DNA of 7,782 bases from assembly GCA_036567205.1 (NCBI GenBank), contig DATCVA010000218.1:1-7782 (forward strand), written 5' to 3'. Shown one piece after another: positions 1 to 6,242 of this stretch. Positions within the stretch are counted from its first letter, which is position 1, and each line of letters opens with the position of its first letter. Source of the stretch: DATCVA01 sp036567205 (lineage in GTDB: Bacteria > Pseudomonadota > Gammaproteobacteria > Burkholderiales > Burkholderiaceae_B). Below the pieces are notes generated by a model. That model was not told where the DNA came from and searched no databases. It was given only the letters and a program-made list of their open reading frames with translations. Both the position numbers and the translations under genes were made by a program.

Positions 1-773
1 TGTTCATAATACTTTTGCATCTCTTCTGTAGTGACTGCCGGCAGATTTTGCATTGCCGCCGCTTCGTTCAGCAGCAAATAATCGGCAGTGACCTGATCGG
101 GAAGCTCAAGCTTTTGTTTGTTCTGGTCGTACCAGGCCTGAATATCGGCATCAGTAATAACAATGTCTTTTTCGTAGTCTTTTGCTGCGAATGTCCGCAA
201 GCGCACAGTACGTTCGGCAGTCAGGGCCTGTTCGATGGACTGGACGACGGGCTTGGGTACACTGGCCGTCATGCTTATGGGGCCAAGCACGCGTTGCAAA
301 GCCAGCTCGGAGCGCCGCCCCTGTTCGAAGTCGCGACTGCTAAGACCGATGGAGTTCAATACTTCGTTATAGCGCTCGGCCGAGAATTGGCCATTTACCT
401 GCAGCTCGGGCATTGATGCTATCGTCTGGCGCAACACTGAATCGGACACGCTAAAACGCTCTTTGACAGCCGTAGTCGCCACGACACGATTATCGATAAG
501 AGACTCGAGCAAAGCTTTGCGTGCTGCCTCATTTTCAAGCATCGACGGATCGAAACCGCCACGATTGAACTGCTGCATCTGCTGAAGCTGATTACGACGC
601 GCCTGATCGAACTCTTGTGAAGTAATAGTGGAATCCACCACTTTCACGAGATCCTCGTCACCGGACACGTAATTGGTATAGCCGCCCACGCCAATCAATG
701 CGAATGACGGAACAATCAATACCAGCAAGACCAACTGCATCAAACGCTGATGCGTACGAATAAAATCGAACAT
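1..773 (-). CDS. ppiD: PpiD-like periplasmic peptidyl-prolyl isomerase/chaperone, N-terminal part only (gene runs off the left edge)
   Basis: An uninterrupted frame from ATG at 773 down to the window edge encodes 257 residues plus part of a codon, so the C-terminus is missing. It begins MFDFIRTHQR, followed by one hydrophobic segment at about residues 11-32, then a polar, Gln/Arg-rich helical region (about 45-225). This is the PpiD layout: a short cytoplasmic tail, one inner-membrane anchor, and a SurA_N-type chaperone domain projecting into the periplasm. In the family a parvulin domain follows, and that part is outside the window. PpiD (about 620 residues in E. coli) helps newly exported proteins leave the SecYEG translocon. 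The Shine-Dalgarno is weak (GAGAG about 10 bases before ATG). The gene is divergent from ugpQ. The assignment rests on N-terminal architecture and sequence style; catalytic residues cannot be checked here. Confidence 0.88.
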   Translation of the reverse strand, partial: MFDFIRTHQRLMQLVLLVLIVPSFALIGVGGYTNYVSGDEDLVKVVDSTITSQEFDQARRNQLQQMQQFNRGGFDPSMLENEAARKALLESLIDNRVVATTAVKERFSVSDSVLRQTIASMPELQVNGQFSAERYNEVLNSIGLSSRDFEQGRRSELALQRVLGPISMTASVPKPVVQSIEQALTAERTVRLRTFAAKDYEKDIVITDADIQAWYDQNKQKLELPDQVTADYLLLNEAAAMQNLPAVTTEEMQKYYE

Positions 774-829
774 TAATAAAACTCTCTGACTCGCCAACCG
801 GCTAACGCTTGTTGTGGCGGTTTATACCC

Positions 830-853
830 AAAAAAAGGCGCACTATGACGCCT
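830..853 (-). terminator. Terminator-like hairpin in the ppiD upstream region
   Basis: On the minus strand a 5-bp perfect stem (AGGCG at 853-849 with CGCCT at 840-836) closes an 8-base loop and runs straight into a T tract (835-830). This is the shape of a small Rho-independent terminator for right-to-left transcription. It lies 56 bases upstream of the ppiD start, and no minus-strand gene is visible between it and the divergent ugpQ. It could be a leader attenuator, the end of a small RNA, or a leftover from an earlier gene order. The stem is short, so the call is tentative. Confidence 0.4.
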
Positions 854-958
854 GGCTCAGAATCGCGGGGTAAAACATAAATTTTCTTTGGCAGTTTACC
901 ACCTCTGCCACCTTAACTTAAAGGTATGCTACGAGCATTCTTGTAAAGAGCGGCTTAT

Positions 959-1025
959 ATTCCATTTCCAAATCAATCGCGAACTGTGTCGGCCTCGCTT
1001 GCCGTACAAACGTACTGAATGGAAT
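959..1025 (-). repeat. Dispersed palindromic repeat, copy A (inverted, internally deleted, 67 bp)
   Basis: Read on the plus strand this begins ATTCCATTTCC and ends AATGGAAT. It aligns without gaps to the reverse complement of copy D over its first 59 bases, with 8 differences, up to GTACTG. It then jumps 36 bases to the last 8 bases of the element. It is therefore a reverse-oriented copy that lost an internal block including most of one inverted arm but kept the outermost end. Its last bases create an ATG at 1019 in frame with ugpQ, a spurious upstream start. Confidence 0.85.
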
Positions 1026-1063
1026 TAGGACTTGCCCCTCCTTTTATTGATGAAGGTGACTTT

Positions 1064-1816
1064 ATGTCGGATACATCTTTTGTTTGGCCCTACCCCAGAC
1101 TCATTGCCCACCGGGGCGCCGGCCGTTTTGCCCCTGAAAATACTCTTGCTGCCATACGTTTAGGCGCACAGCATGGTTTTGCAATGGTCGAGTACGACGT
1201 GAAGCTGACCCGGGACGCCATGGCCGTGCTATTACATGACGACACCGTAGACCGGACCTCGAGCGGACAGGGGAACGCCGCCGACAAGACCTACAACGAA
1301 TTGGCAACCCTGGACTTTGGCGCCTGGCATTCTCGGGATTACGCTGGTGAACCCATCCCCACGCTACATTCGGTGGCAGCGTTTACCCAGGCCAATAATA
1401 TATTCAGCAATATCGAAATCAAGCCTCATACCGGTACCGATGTTCAAACTGGCACCCAGGTGGCGCGGCTTGCCGCCAGCCTGTGGACCAATATAGCGAC
1501 CCCACCTTTGCTTTCATCGTTCTCCGAAATTTCGCTCGACGCAGCTTTAATAGCCGCTCCTGAACTGCCCCGCGCCCTGCTGATTGCAAAAGAGCTGCCT
1601 GCCGACTGGCGTTCAAGACTCGCCCGCCTTAAATGCGTTGCCCTTAATTTGAATCATAAATATGTCACTAAACAAATCGTCGAAAGCGTCCACGCCGAAG
1701 GCTATAAAATAGCAGTCTGGACGGTCAATAATCCGGCGCGCGCACGCGACTTGTTCGACTGGGGGTGCGACGCCATTTTTACCGACGAAATCAAAACGAT
1801 AACGCCCTCTTTTTAA
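1064..1816 (+). CDS. ugpQ: Cytoplasmic glycerophosphodiester phosphodiesterase
   Basis: This 250-residue protein hydrolyses glycerophosphodiesters to sn-glycerol-3-phosphate plus an alcohol. The GDPD TIM-barrel signature is clear: HRG at 16-18 with APENT at 23-27, metal-binding Glu43 and Asp45 (EYD), His58 in HDDTVDRT, and Glu118/Lys120 in IEIKP. The C-terminus has the expected VWTVN strand and a GCDAIFTD motif. There is no signal peptide and the length matches E. coli UgpQ (about 247), so it is the cytosolic type rather than periplasmic GlpQ. I chose ATG 1064 because GAAGGTGA lies just upstream. The in-frame ATG at 1019 would add 15 residues and lies inside repeat copy A, so it is unlikely. 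rlmJ follows after 22 bases. No ugp transporter genes are adjacent. Confidence 0.95.
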   Translation: MSDTSFVWPYPRLIAHRGAGRFAPENTLAAIRLGAQHGFAMVEYDVKLTRDAMAVLLHDDTVDRTSSGQGNAADKTYNELATLDFGAWHSRDYAGEPIPTLHSVAAFTQANNIFSNIEIKPHTGTDVQTGTQVARLAASLWTNIATPPLLSSFSEISLDAALIAAPELPRALLIAKELPADWRSRLARLKCVALNLNHKYVTKQIVESVHAEGYKIAVWTVNNPARARDLFDWGCDAIFTDEIKTITPSF

Positions 1817-1838
1817 TATTTACGCACAAGGCCACCCT

Positions 1839-2744
1839 TTGTTTAGTTACCGACACGCATTCCATGCGGGCAATCATGCCGATGTTCTGAAACATACCGT
1901 TTTTGTGCATGTTTTGGATTACTTCAATCGCAAAGACGCGCCTTACTGGGTCATCGACACCCACGCCGGTGCGGGCATCTACGATCTGACCAGCGAGTGG
2001 GCCTTGCAGAACGGGGAGTTCATCGATGGCCTGGATCGCCTGCTGGGTGCTGAATCCATGCCTCAAATGGTAGTGCGCTACCTTGAGGAGGTGCATCACT
2101 TTAATCCCGATGGCGTTGCCAATTTCTATCCTGGATCGCCGTGGCTGGCCCTGCGCGCCCTGCGCGAACGCGATCGCCTGCGGTTGTTTGAAATGCATCC
2201 CTCGGAAGCCGAGGTGCTTAAACACAATTTGACGCAACAGGATCGTCTTGCGATGCGCCAGACAACCGTTTACGAAGCCGATGGATTTCAAGGGCTCAAA
2301 GCGTTGCTGCCGCCGCCGACACGGCGTGGCATTGTCATTATCGACCCATCCTACGAAGACAAACTCGATTACCGCAAAACCCTGCAAGCAGTCAACGATG
2401 GCCTTACGCGCTTTGCGACAGGGTGTTTTATTGTTTGGTATCCCTTGGTCCAACGACGCGAAGTGCAAGAGATGGTCAGGTCGCTGGAAAAAACCAATAC
2501 TACCGACTGGGTGCATGCCACACTGACCGTACGCAAGCCAGCGGACGATGGCTTCGGATTGCATGGCAGCGGCATGTTTGTAATTAACCCGCCGTGGACC
2601 TTGTATAAAGAACTTGAACAGACCTTACCGTGGTTACGCCAAAAATTGGCTCAGGACGACCGCGCGGCGTTTACGCTAACACGGTCCGGCTCTAATTCTG
2701 CGGGCCAGCCTCGGAAAGCTATAAAAAACGCTCGCCGTCCTTAA
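1839..2744 (+). CDS. rlmJ: 23S rRNA (adenine(2030)-N6)-methyltransferase RlmJ, TTG start
   Basis: RlmJ methylates N6 of A2030 in 23S rRNA using S-adenosylmethionine. The 301-residue product starts MFSYRHAFHAGNHADVLKH, which matches the highly conserved N-terminus of the family, so the TTG at 1839 is the real start; AAGG lies 7 bases upstream. Other landmarks are the SAM loop DTHAGAG (40-46), YPGSP (97-101), EMHPSE (118-123) and motif IV, IIDPSYEDK (167-175). Motif IV reads DPSY here, where I remember DPPY in E. coli RlmJ. The C-terminal tail of about 20 residues is basic and longer than E. coli RlmJ (about 280). It overlaps the end of the convergent pseudouridine synthase gene by 26 bases. 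The gene is probably transcribed with ugpQ. Confidence 0.96.
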   Translation: MFSYRHAFHAGNHADVLKHTVFVHVLDYFNRKDAPYWVIDTHAGAGIYDLTSEWALQNGEFIDGLDRLLGAESMPQMVVRYLEEVHHFNPDGVANFYPGSPWLALRALRERDRLRLFEMHPSEAEVLKHNLTQQDRLAMRQTTVYEADGFQGLKALLPPPTRRGIVIIDPSYEDKLDYRKTLQAVNDGLTRFATGCFIVWYPLVQRREVQEMVRSLEKTNTTDWVHATLTVRKPADDGFGLHGSGMFVINPPWTLYKELEQTLPWLRQKLAQDDRAAFTLTRSGSNSAGQPRKAIKNARRP

Positions 2745-3453
2745 GGTAGCGCCATTTGCCCGGCGGCAAATCACCCAAAACGATACGGCCCATGCGCACG
2801 CGCTTGAGGCCCACCACTTTTAATCCGACCATTTCGCACATGCGGCGAATTTGCCGCTTTTTGCCTTCCTGCAAAACAAAGCGCAACTGATCCTCGTTTT
2901 GCCAGGAAACCTTGGCGGGCTTAAGCGGTTTGCCGTCCAGGCTAAGTCCATGATTCAGCAACTTGAGTCCGTTGGCACCAATATGGCCATCGACCCGGAC
3001 CAGATATTCTTTTTCGATCTCGGAGTCATCGTTGATCAGTTGACGCGCAATACGTCCATCCTGCGTCAGGATGAGCAAACCCTGAGAATCAATATCAAGC
3101 CGGCCTGCCGGAGCAAGCCCGCGCAAATGACTTGGATCGAAACGCAACGGGGACTTATCGACGTGATAGCGCGTGCTGGCGTTGATCAGGGAAATAGCCG
3201 GACGATAGCCCTGCTCTGCCTGACCCGACACATATCCGACCGGTTTATTGAGCAAAATGGTTACTCGAGATGTCTGACGCCGTTGCGCTTGTTTCTCGAG
3301 CGTAATTTTTTGACCCGGATAAGCTTTGCTGCCCAGCTCGGACACAACGACCCCGTCCACCCGCACCCAGCCGCGCTCTATGTAAGCGTCGGCTTCACGA
3401 CGCGAGCACAAGCCTTGTTCGGCCATTAATTTTGAAATTCGTATTTTTTCCAT
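2719..3453 (-). CDS. rluF: RluF-like pseudouridine synthase (RsuA/RluB/RluE/RluF family)
   Basis: The 244-residue protein has an N-terminal S4 RNA-binding domain (about 5-52, with SKLMAEQGLCSRREADAYI) and a pseudouridine synthase domain starting at LLNKPVGYVS (67-76). The catalytic aspartate is Asp120 in GRLDIDSQGL. Later landmarks are EKEYLVRVDG (147-156), EGKKRQIRRMCE (196-207) and the terminal GKWRYL (232-237). DSQGL, EKEYLV and RQIRRMCE resemble RluF (23S U2604) more than RsuA, RluB or RluE, so the symbol is the best fit but the target base is not proven. An insert of about 20 residues (roughly 95-115) precedes the catalytic loop compared with the E. coli enzyme as I recall it. No Shine-Dalgarno is visible before ATG 3453. 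The TAG stop lies inside the 3' end of rlmJ. Confidence 0.93.
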   Translation of the reverse strand: MEKIRISKLMAEQGLCSRREADAYIERGWVRVDGVVVSELGSKAYPGQKITLEKQAQRRQTSRVTILLNKPVGYVSGQAEQGYRPAISLINASTRYHVDKSPLRFDPSHLRGLAPAGRLDIDSQGLLILTQDGRIARQLINDDSEIEKEYLVRVDGHIGANGLKLLNHGLSLDGKPLKPAKVSWQNEDQLRFVLQEGKKRQIRRMCEMVGLKVVGLKRVRMGRIVLGDLPPGKWRYLKDGERFL

Positions 3454-3460
3454 AACCGAT

Positions 3461-3466
3461 ATTGTA
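3461..3466 (-). promoter_or_regulatory. Possible -10 box for the RluF-like gene, placed for a leaderless mRNA
   Basis: On the minus strand TACAAT ends 7 bases before the ATG at 3453, so transcription would begin at or next to the start codon. This agrees with the lack of any Shine-Dalgarno there. No good -35 box is visible at 16-18 bases upstream, so this is weak. Confidence 0.25.
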
Positions 3467-3506
3467 TGAGTTTACCGGGGTGGCCATCGCCAGGCACAAA
3501 CGCCGT

Positions 3507-3607
3507 ATTCCGTTTCCTAATCAATTGCGAGCATGAAGGCGAAGCGCGAGCGGTACATTGGTACGTTAGCTGCACCAATACAGTTCGAGGTTGATTTAAA
3601 TGAAATT
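3507..3607 (+). repeat. Dispersed palindromic repeat, copy B (about 101 bp)
   Basis: It starts ATTCCGTTTCC and keeps the family core: GAAGGCGAAGCG, then GGTAC and GGTACG, then GTTGATTT near the right end. The final bases (TGAAATT) are a worn version of the GTGGAAT end of copy D. It is in the same orientation as copies C and D, about 91 bases to the GATTT point with roughly a one-base length difference, and is the most diverged copy. It sits between the stop of yaeQ and the start of the RluF-like gene. The foldable RNA it would give is the most obvious secondary structure available at the 3' end of the ggt-yaeQ transcript, where no ordinary terminator with a T tract is visible. Confidence 0.8.
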
Positions 3608-3623
3608 AAGCACTAACCGTTAT

Positions 3624-4160
3624 TTAACGCCAGATATCAATTTCCACAGATACGCTGTCCGCATCGGATGATATCAGCGCAGCGCCCTCTTCAATAACAA
3701 CGTGCAAGGTCATATTGCGTTGGGCCAATTTGGCCAGCGCGCGGACCGCTGAAGGGTCGAAGGACAAGACTGACAGGTTCTGAACTCGCGCCACGTTGGC
3801 CTGGACGCCCTGCCACCAAACCTGGCTAGCCTGTCCCGCGTAGCAACACACCACGACCCGATCGGATTTACCGCTGGCCTGCAAAATTCGGCGTTCGTCG
3901 GGATGCCCCAGATCAATCCAGTTAAGAATCGACCCGGTTAAATCCTTCTCCCATAACGCGGGCTCTTCGGCAGTACTAAGCCCACGGGTAAAAGCCAGAT
4001 ACTCATTGGCAAACAAAGCAAATGCCAACACCCGAAGCATCATGCGCTCATCGGTTTCCGATGGATGGCGCGCCAGCGTTAAGGTATGGCTTGCATAATA
4101 GCTGCGCGCCATGTCGGCAACGTGCAGTTCCAGCTTGAAAATAGTGGCACGCAGCGCCAT
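3624..4160 (-). CDS. yaeQ: YaeQ family protein (PD-(D/E)XK nuclease-fold protein of unknown function)
   Basis: The 178-residue protein matches YaeQ along its length: MALRATIFK at the start, LTLARHPSETDERMMLR (27-43), AFTRGLST (56-63), WIDLGHPDERRI (81-92), VWWQ (114-117), NLSV (128-131) and MTLHVVIEEG (150-159). YaeQ was described in E. coli as a suppressor related to loss of RfaH. Structures show a PD-(D/E)XK nuclease-like fold, but no firm activity is known. In E. coli, as I remember it, the central motif reads WIELG...DERRIKKA; here Glu is Asp83 and the lysine position reads ILQA (Gln94), so a nuclease site may be degenerate. The start at 4160 has AAAGGGA 5 bases upstream. The gene follows ggt by 17 bases and is probably last in that operon. 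Confidence 0.95.
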   Translation of the reverse strand: MALRATIFKLELHVADMARSYYASHTLTLARHPSETDERMMLRVLAFALFANEYLAFTRGLSTAEEPALWEKDLTGSILNWIDLGHPDERRILQASGKSDRVVVCCYAGQASQVWWQGVQANVARVQNLSVLSFDPSAVRALAKLAQRNMTLHVVIEEGAALISSDADSVSVEIDIWR

Positions 4161-4177
4161 TGAATCCCTTTATAGTA

Positions 4178-5803
4178 TTAAAAACCTACGGCCTGCCCAT
4201 CGCGGCGGCTATCGCTGGCTGCAACATAGCCATGGTCCGGATCGTCTGAAAGGCGGCCAATAAACTGCCCTGCGCCAAAGTCCATATAGGGGTCCTCTAT
4301 TGTTTTAAGCACATGGCCTTTGGCCTGCAGCCCCTGTAATACATCCGCGCCTATACCTGATTCGAGATCCAACGTGAAATCGCGGTTGAGTTTCCAGCGC
4401 GGCGCGCAACATGCAGCTTGCGGCTGCTGGTGGTAGTCGAGCATACGCACTACCGTTTGCAAATGGCCTTGCGGCTGAATATCGCCGCCCATTACGCCAA
4501 AGCTCATTACCGGCGCACCATCGCGCGTTAAAAAGCCCGGAATAATTGTATGGAAGGGGCGTTTACCGCCTTCAACCACATTGGGCGACGCGGGATCCAT
4601 CGAAAACCCCACCCCCCGGTTCTGCATGCTGATGCCAGTACCCGGCACCACCACGCCCGAACCAAAGCCCATGTAATTTGACTGGATGAAAGACACCATC
4701 ATGCCCGACTCATCAGCGGCGGTTAAATAAATTGTTCCGCCGGCATAGGGACGACCGGCGCTAAACTGCGTGGCGCGGTTGCGATCGATCAATTTGGCGC
4801 GGCTGGCCAGATAGGAGGCGTCAAGCATTTGCTCTGGACTCACCTCCATGCTACGCGGATCGGCCACATAGCGATAAACGTCGGCAAACGCCAATTTCAT
4901 GGCTTCAATCTGCAAGTGCTGCGACTCGACGGAGTCGAGCGGCAGGCTTGCCATATCGAACTGCTCGAGAATGCCCAGTGCGATCAGTGCCGCGATCCCC
5001 TGACCATTTGGGGGAATTTCGTGCAACGTGTAGCCACGGTAATCTTTCGCAATGGGGGTAACCCATTCAGGCTTATATGCCGCAAGATCATTCAGTGTCA
5101 TGGCGCCGCCACAAGCCTGGCTGAACGCAACGATTTTTTCGGCCAGCTCGCCTTCGTAAAAATCACGCCCCTTGCTTTGTGCAATACGCTGCAAAGTGCG
5201 GGCGGCATCCGGCATTGAGAACAGCTCGCCTACGTTGGGCGCGCGCCCTTTGGGCAAAAAGGTCTCGGCAAAACCCGGTTGATCTTTGAGCTCTGTTGCT
5301 GCCGCCGCCCATTTATGCTGAACAACAGGCGGTACCGCATAGCCGCGCTGGGCAATGTCGATAGCAGGTTCAAACAAACTTTCGAAAGGCAATGAACCAT
5401 AACGTTCATGCAGGGCCGCCCATCCGGCCACCACGCCAGGAACGGTCACTGCGTCCCAGCCTCTCACCGGCGCCGCCGCCAATCCGCGAGCATTCAAACC
5501 ATATTTACGTTTGAAGTATTCGGTATTCCAGGCTGCAGGCGCCGCACCGGATGAATTCAACCCTTGCAATGTTTTGCCGTCCCAGACGATGGCAAAGCAA
5601 TCCCCTCCCAAACCGCAGGAAACAGGCTCGACCAGCACAATAGTGGCCGCGGCTGCGATTACTGCATCGATCGCATTGCCGCCCTTTAGCATCATGCGCA
5701 ACCCTGCCTGGGCGGCTAGGGGATGTGAAGTGGAAACAACGTTGCGCGCAAATACAGGAATACGTGCAGTGGGATAAGGATTGGTCCAGTTAAACGGTTT
5801 CAT
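4178..5803 (-). CDS. ggt: Gamma-glutamyltransferase family protein, cytoplasmic YwrD type
   Basis: The 541-residue Ntn-hydrolase precursor would cut itself before Thr357 and use that threonine as nucleophile to hydrolyse or transfer gamma-glutamyl groups such as from glutathione. Landmarks are GGNAIDAV (41-48), VEPVSCGLGGDCF (58-70), VPGVVAGW (121-128), DLAAYKPEWVTPI (239-251), PPNGQGI (264-270), GGTIYLTAADESG (355-367), SNYMGFGSG (375-383), GVMGGDIQPQGHLQ (436-449) and a C-terminal GYVAASDSRRDG (525-536). Aligning back from the AAD/VVD motif puts Thr357 on E. coli Thr391. There is no signal peptide, unlike periplasmic E. coli GGT, and SNYMGFGSG is typical of YwrD-like proteins. The exact substrate (glutathione, other gamma-glutamyl compounds, or acyl-amides as in related acylases) cannot be read from sequence. 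It lies 17 bases after the PII gene and 17 before yaeQ. Confidence 0.94.
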   Translation of the reverse strand: MKPFNWTNPYPTARIPVFARNVVSTSHPLAAQAGLRMMLKGGNAIDAVIAAAATIVLVEPVSCGLGGDCFAIVWDGKTLQGLNSSGAAPAAWNTEYFKRKYGLNARGLAAAPVRGWDAVTVPGVVAGWAALHERYGSLPFESLFEPAIDIAQRGYAVPPVVQHKWAAAATELKDQPGFAETFLPKGRAPNVGELFSMPDAARTLQRIAQSKGRDFYEGELAEKIVAFSQACGGAMTLNDLAAYKPEWVTPIAKDYRGYTLHEIPPNGQGIAALIALGILEQFDMASLPLDSVESQHLQIEAMKLAFADVYRYVADPRSMEVSPEQMLDASYLASRAKLIDRNRATQFSAGRPYAGGTIYLTAADESGMMVSFIQSNYMGFGSGVVVPGTGISMQNRGVGFSMDPASPNVVEGGKRPFHTIIPGFLTRDGAPVMSFGVMGGDIQPQGHLQTVVRMLDYHQQPQAACCAPRWKLNRDFTLDLESGIGADVLQGLQAKGHVLKTIEDPYMDFGAGQFIGRLSDDPDHGYVAASDSRRDGQAVGF

Positions 5804-5820
5804 AGCCTGTCTTAGTAGCC

Positions 5821-6159
5821 TTAGAGTGCGTCGAGCCCGCTTTCGCCCGTGCGAATGCGAATAGCCTGCTCGACCGGTGTAACAAAAATCTTGCCATCGC
5901 CAATTTTGCCCGTATGAGCGGCTTTGACAATAGCTTCGATCGCCGCATCGACCATAGTAGCCGGGAGCACGACCTCAACGCGAATTTTAGGCAGAAAATC
6001 GACCACATATTCCGCGCCACGATATAGTTCCGTGTGCCCCTTTTGCCGTCCGAAACCCTTTACCTCGGTAACGGTAAGCCCATTGACGCCGATATCTGCC
6101 AGCGCCTCACGCACTTCATCCAGCTTGAACGGTTTAATAATTGCCGCGATCAGTTTCAT
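5821..6159 (-). CDS. glnB: PII nitrogen regulatory protein (GlnB/GlnK)
   Basis: The 112-residue trimeric signal protein reports 2-oxoglutarate, ATP/ADP and glutamine status to targets such as glutamine synthetase adenylyltransferase, NtrB or AmtB. It is canonical: MKLIAAIIKPFKLDEVREAL at the start, T-loop at about 37-55 with YRGAEY (46-51) and uridylylation site Tyr51, B-loop TGKIGDGKIFV (83-93), and C-terminal RIRTGE (101-106). All expected binding residues seem present. GlnB and GlnK are hard to separate in betaproteobacteria; there is no amtB next to it, which mildly favours GlnB. GGAG lies 10 bases upstream of ATG 6159, a rather long spacing. It precedes ggt by 17 bases, so a shared transcript is likely. 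Confidence 0.97.
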   Translation of the reverse strand: MKLIAAIIKPFKLDEVREALADIGVNGLTVTEVKGFGRQKGHTELYRGAEYVVDFLPKIRVEVVLPATMVDAAIEAIVKAAHTGKIGDGKIFVTPVEQAIRIRTGESGLDAL

Positions 6160-6188
6160 TAATTGGGAACTCCAGTTTTTAGAACAAA

Positions 6189-6197
6189 ATTATCGCA
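6189..6197 (-). promoter_or_regulatory. Candidate extended -10 promoter for the glnB-ggt-yaeQ operon
   Basis: In the 83-base gap between ybdG and glnB the minus strand reads TGCGATAAT, an extended -10 (TG, one base, then a TATAAT-like hexamer). It would start transcription about 22 bases before the glnB ATG. No good -35 box lies 16-18 bases upstream, which extended -10 promoters tolerate. I found no sigma-54 pattern (GG, ten bases, GC) here. Confidence 0.35.
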
Positions 6198-6242
6198 TGC
6201 CTGAAAAGTGTTTCATTTATGGCCACGACTCTGCAAGTATTG

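Larger units (their letters stand above)
774..1063. other. Divergent intergenic region between ppiD and ugpQ
   Basis: This 290-base spacer must hold the promoters of both divergent genes. I see the terminator-like hairpin at 830-853, a second weak inverted repeat (GGCAG at 890-894 with CTGCC at 905-909, 10-base loop), and repeat copy A at 959-1025. I looked for a tRNA on both strands and found no T-arm or acceptor pairing. No open frame of useful length is present. No convincing paired -35/-10 boxes could be assigned to either gene by eye. Confidence 0.6.

Noticed and set aside
15..416. 133-residue plus-strand open frame at the left edge
   Set aside because: It is a shadow of ppiD, which is open over the same bases on the minus strand and has a clear anchor plus chaperone-domain pattern.
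841..958. A tRNA or other structured RNA gene upstream of ppiD
   Set aside because: The weak hairpin at 890-909 recalls a stem, but no GTTCRA T-loop, acceptor pairing or anticodon arm could be placed on either strand.
1791..2564. 257-residue open frame antisense to rlmJ
   Set aside because: It lies opposite nearly all of the well-identified rlmJ, starts nowhere sensible, has no recognisable domain and follows the codon pattern of rlmJ in a shadow frame.
2851..3429. 192-residue open frame opposite the RluF-like gene
   Set aside because: The opposite strand carries complete S4 and pseudouridine synthase motifs over this stretch; the plus-strand product resembles nothing.
4829..5218. 129-residue plus-strand open frame inside ggt
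   Set aside because: Antisense to conserved ggt motifs, with no ribosome site and no recognisable product.
4178..5803. Loss of the catalytic threonine in the gamma-glutamyltransferase
   Set aside because: A first alignment on the tyrosine seemed to place Gly at the nucleophile position; realigning from the downstream Asp-x-x-Gly puts Thr357 exactly on E. coli Thr391.
6160..6242. Sigma-54 (NtrA) promoter before the PII gene
   Set aside because: Expected from the nitrogen role, but no GG-ten bases-GC pattern with TGGCA/TTGC boxes is present in the 83-base gap.
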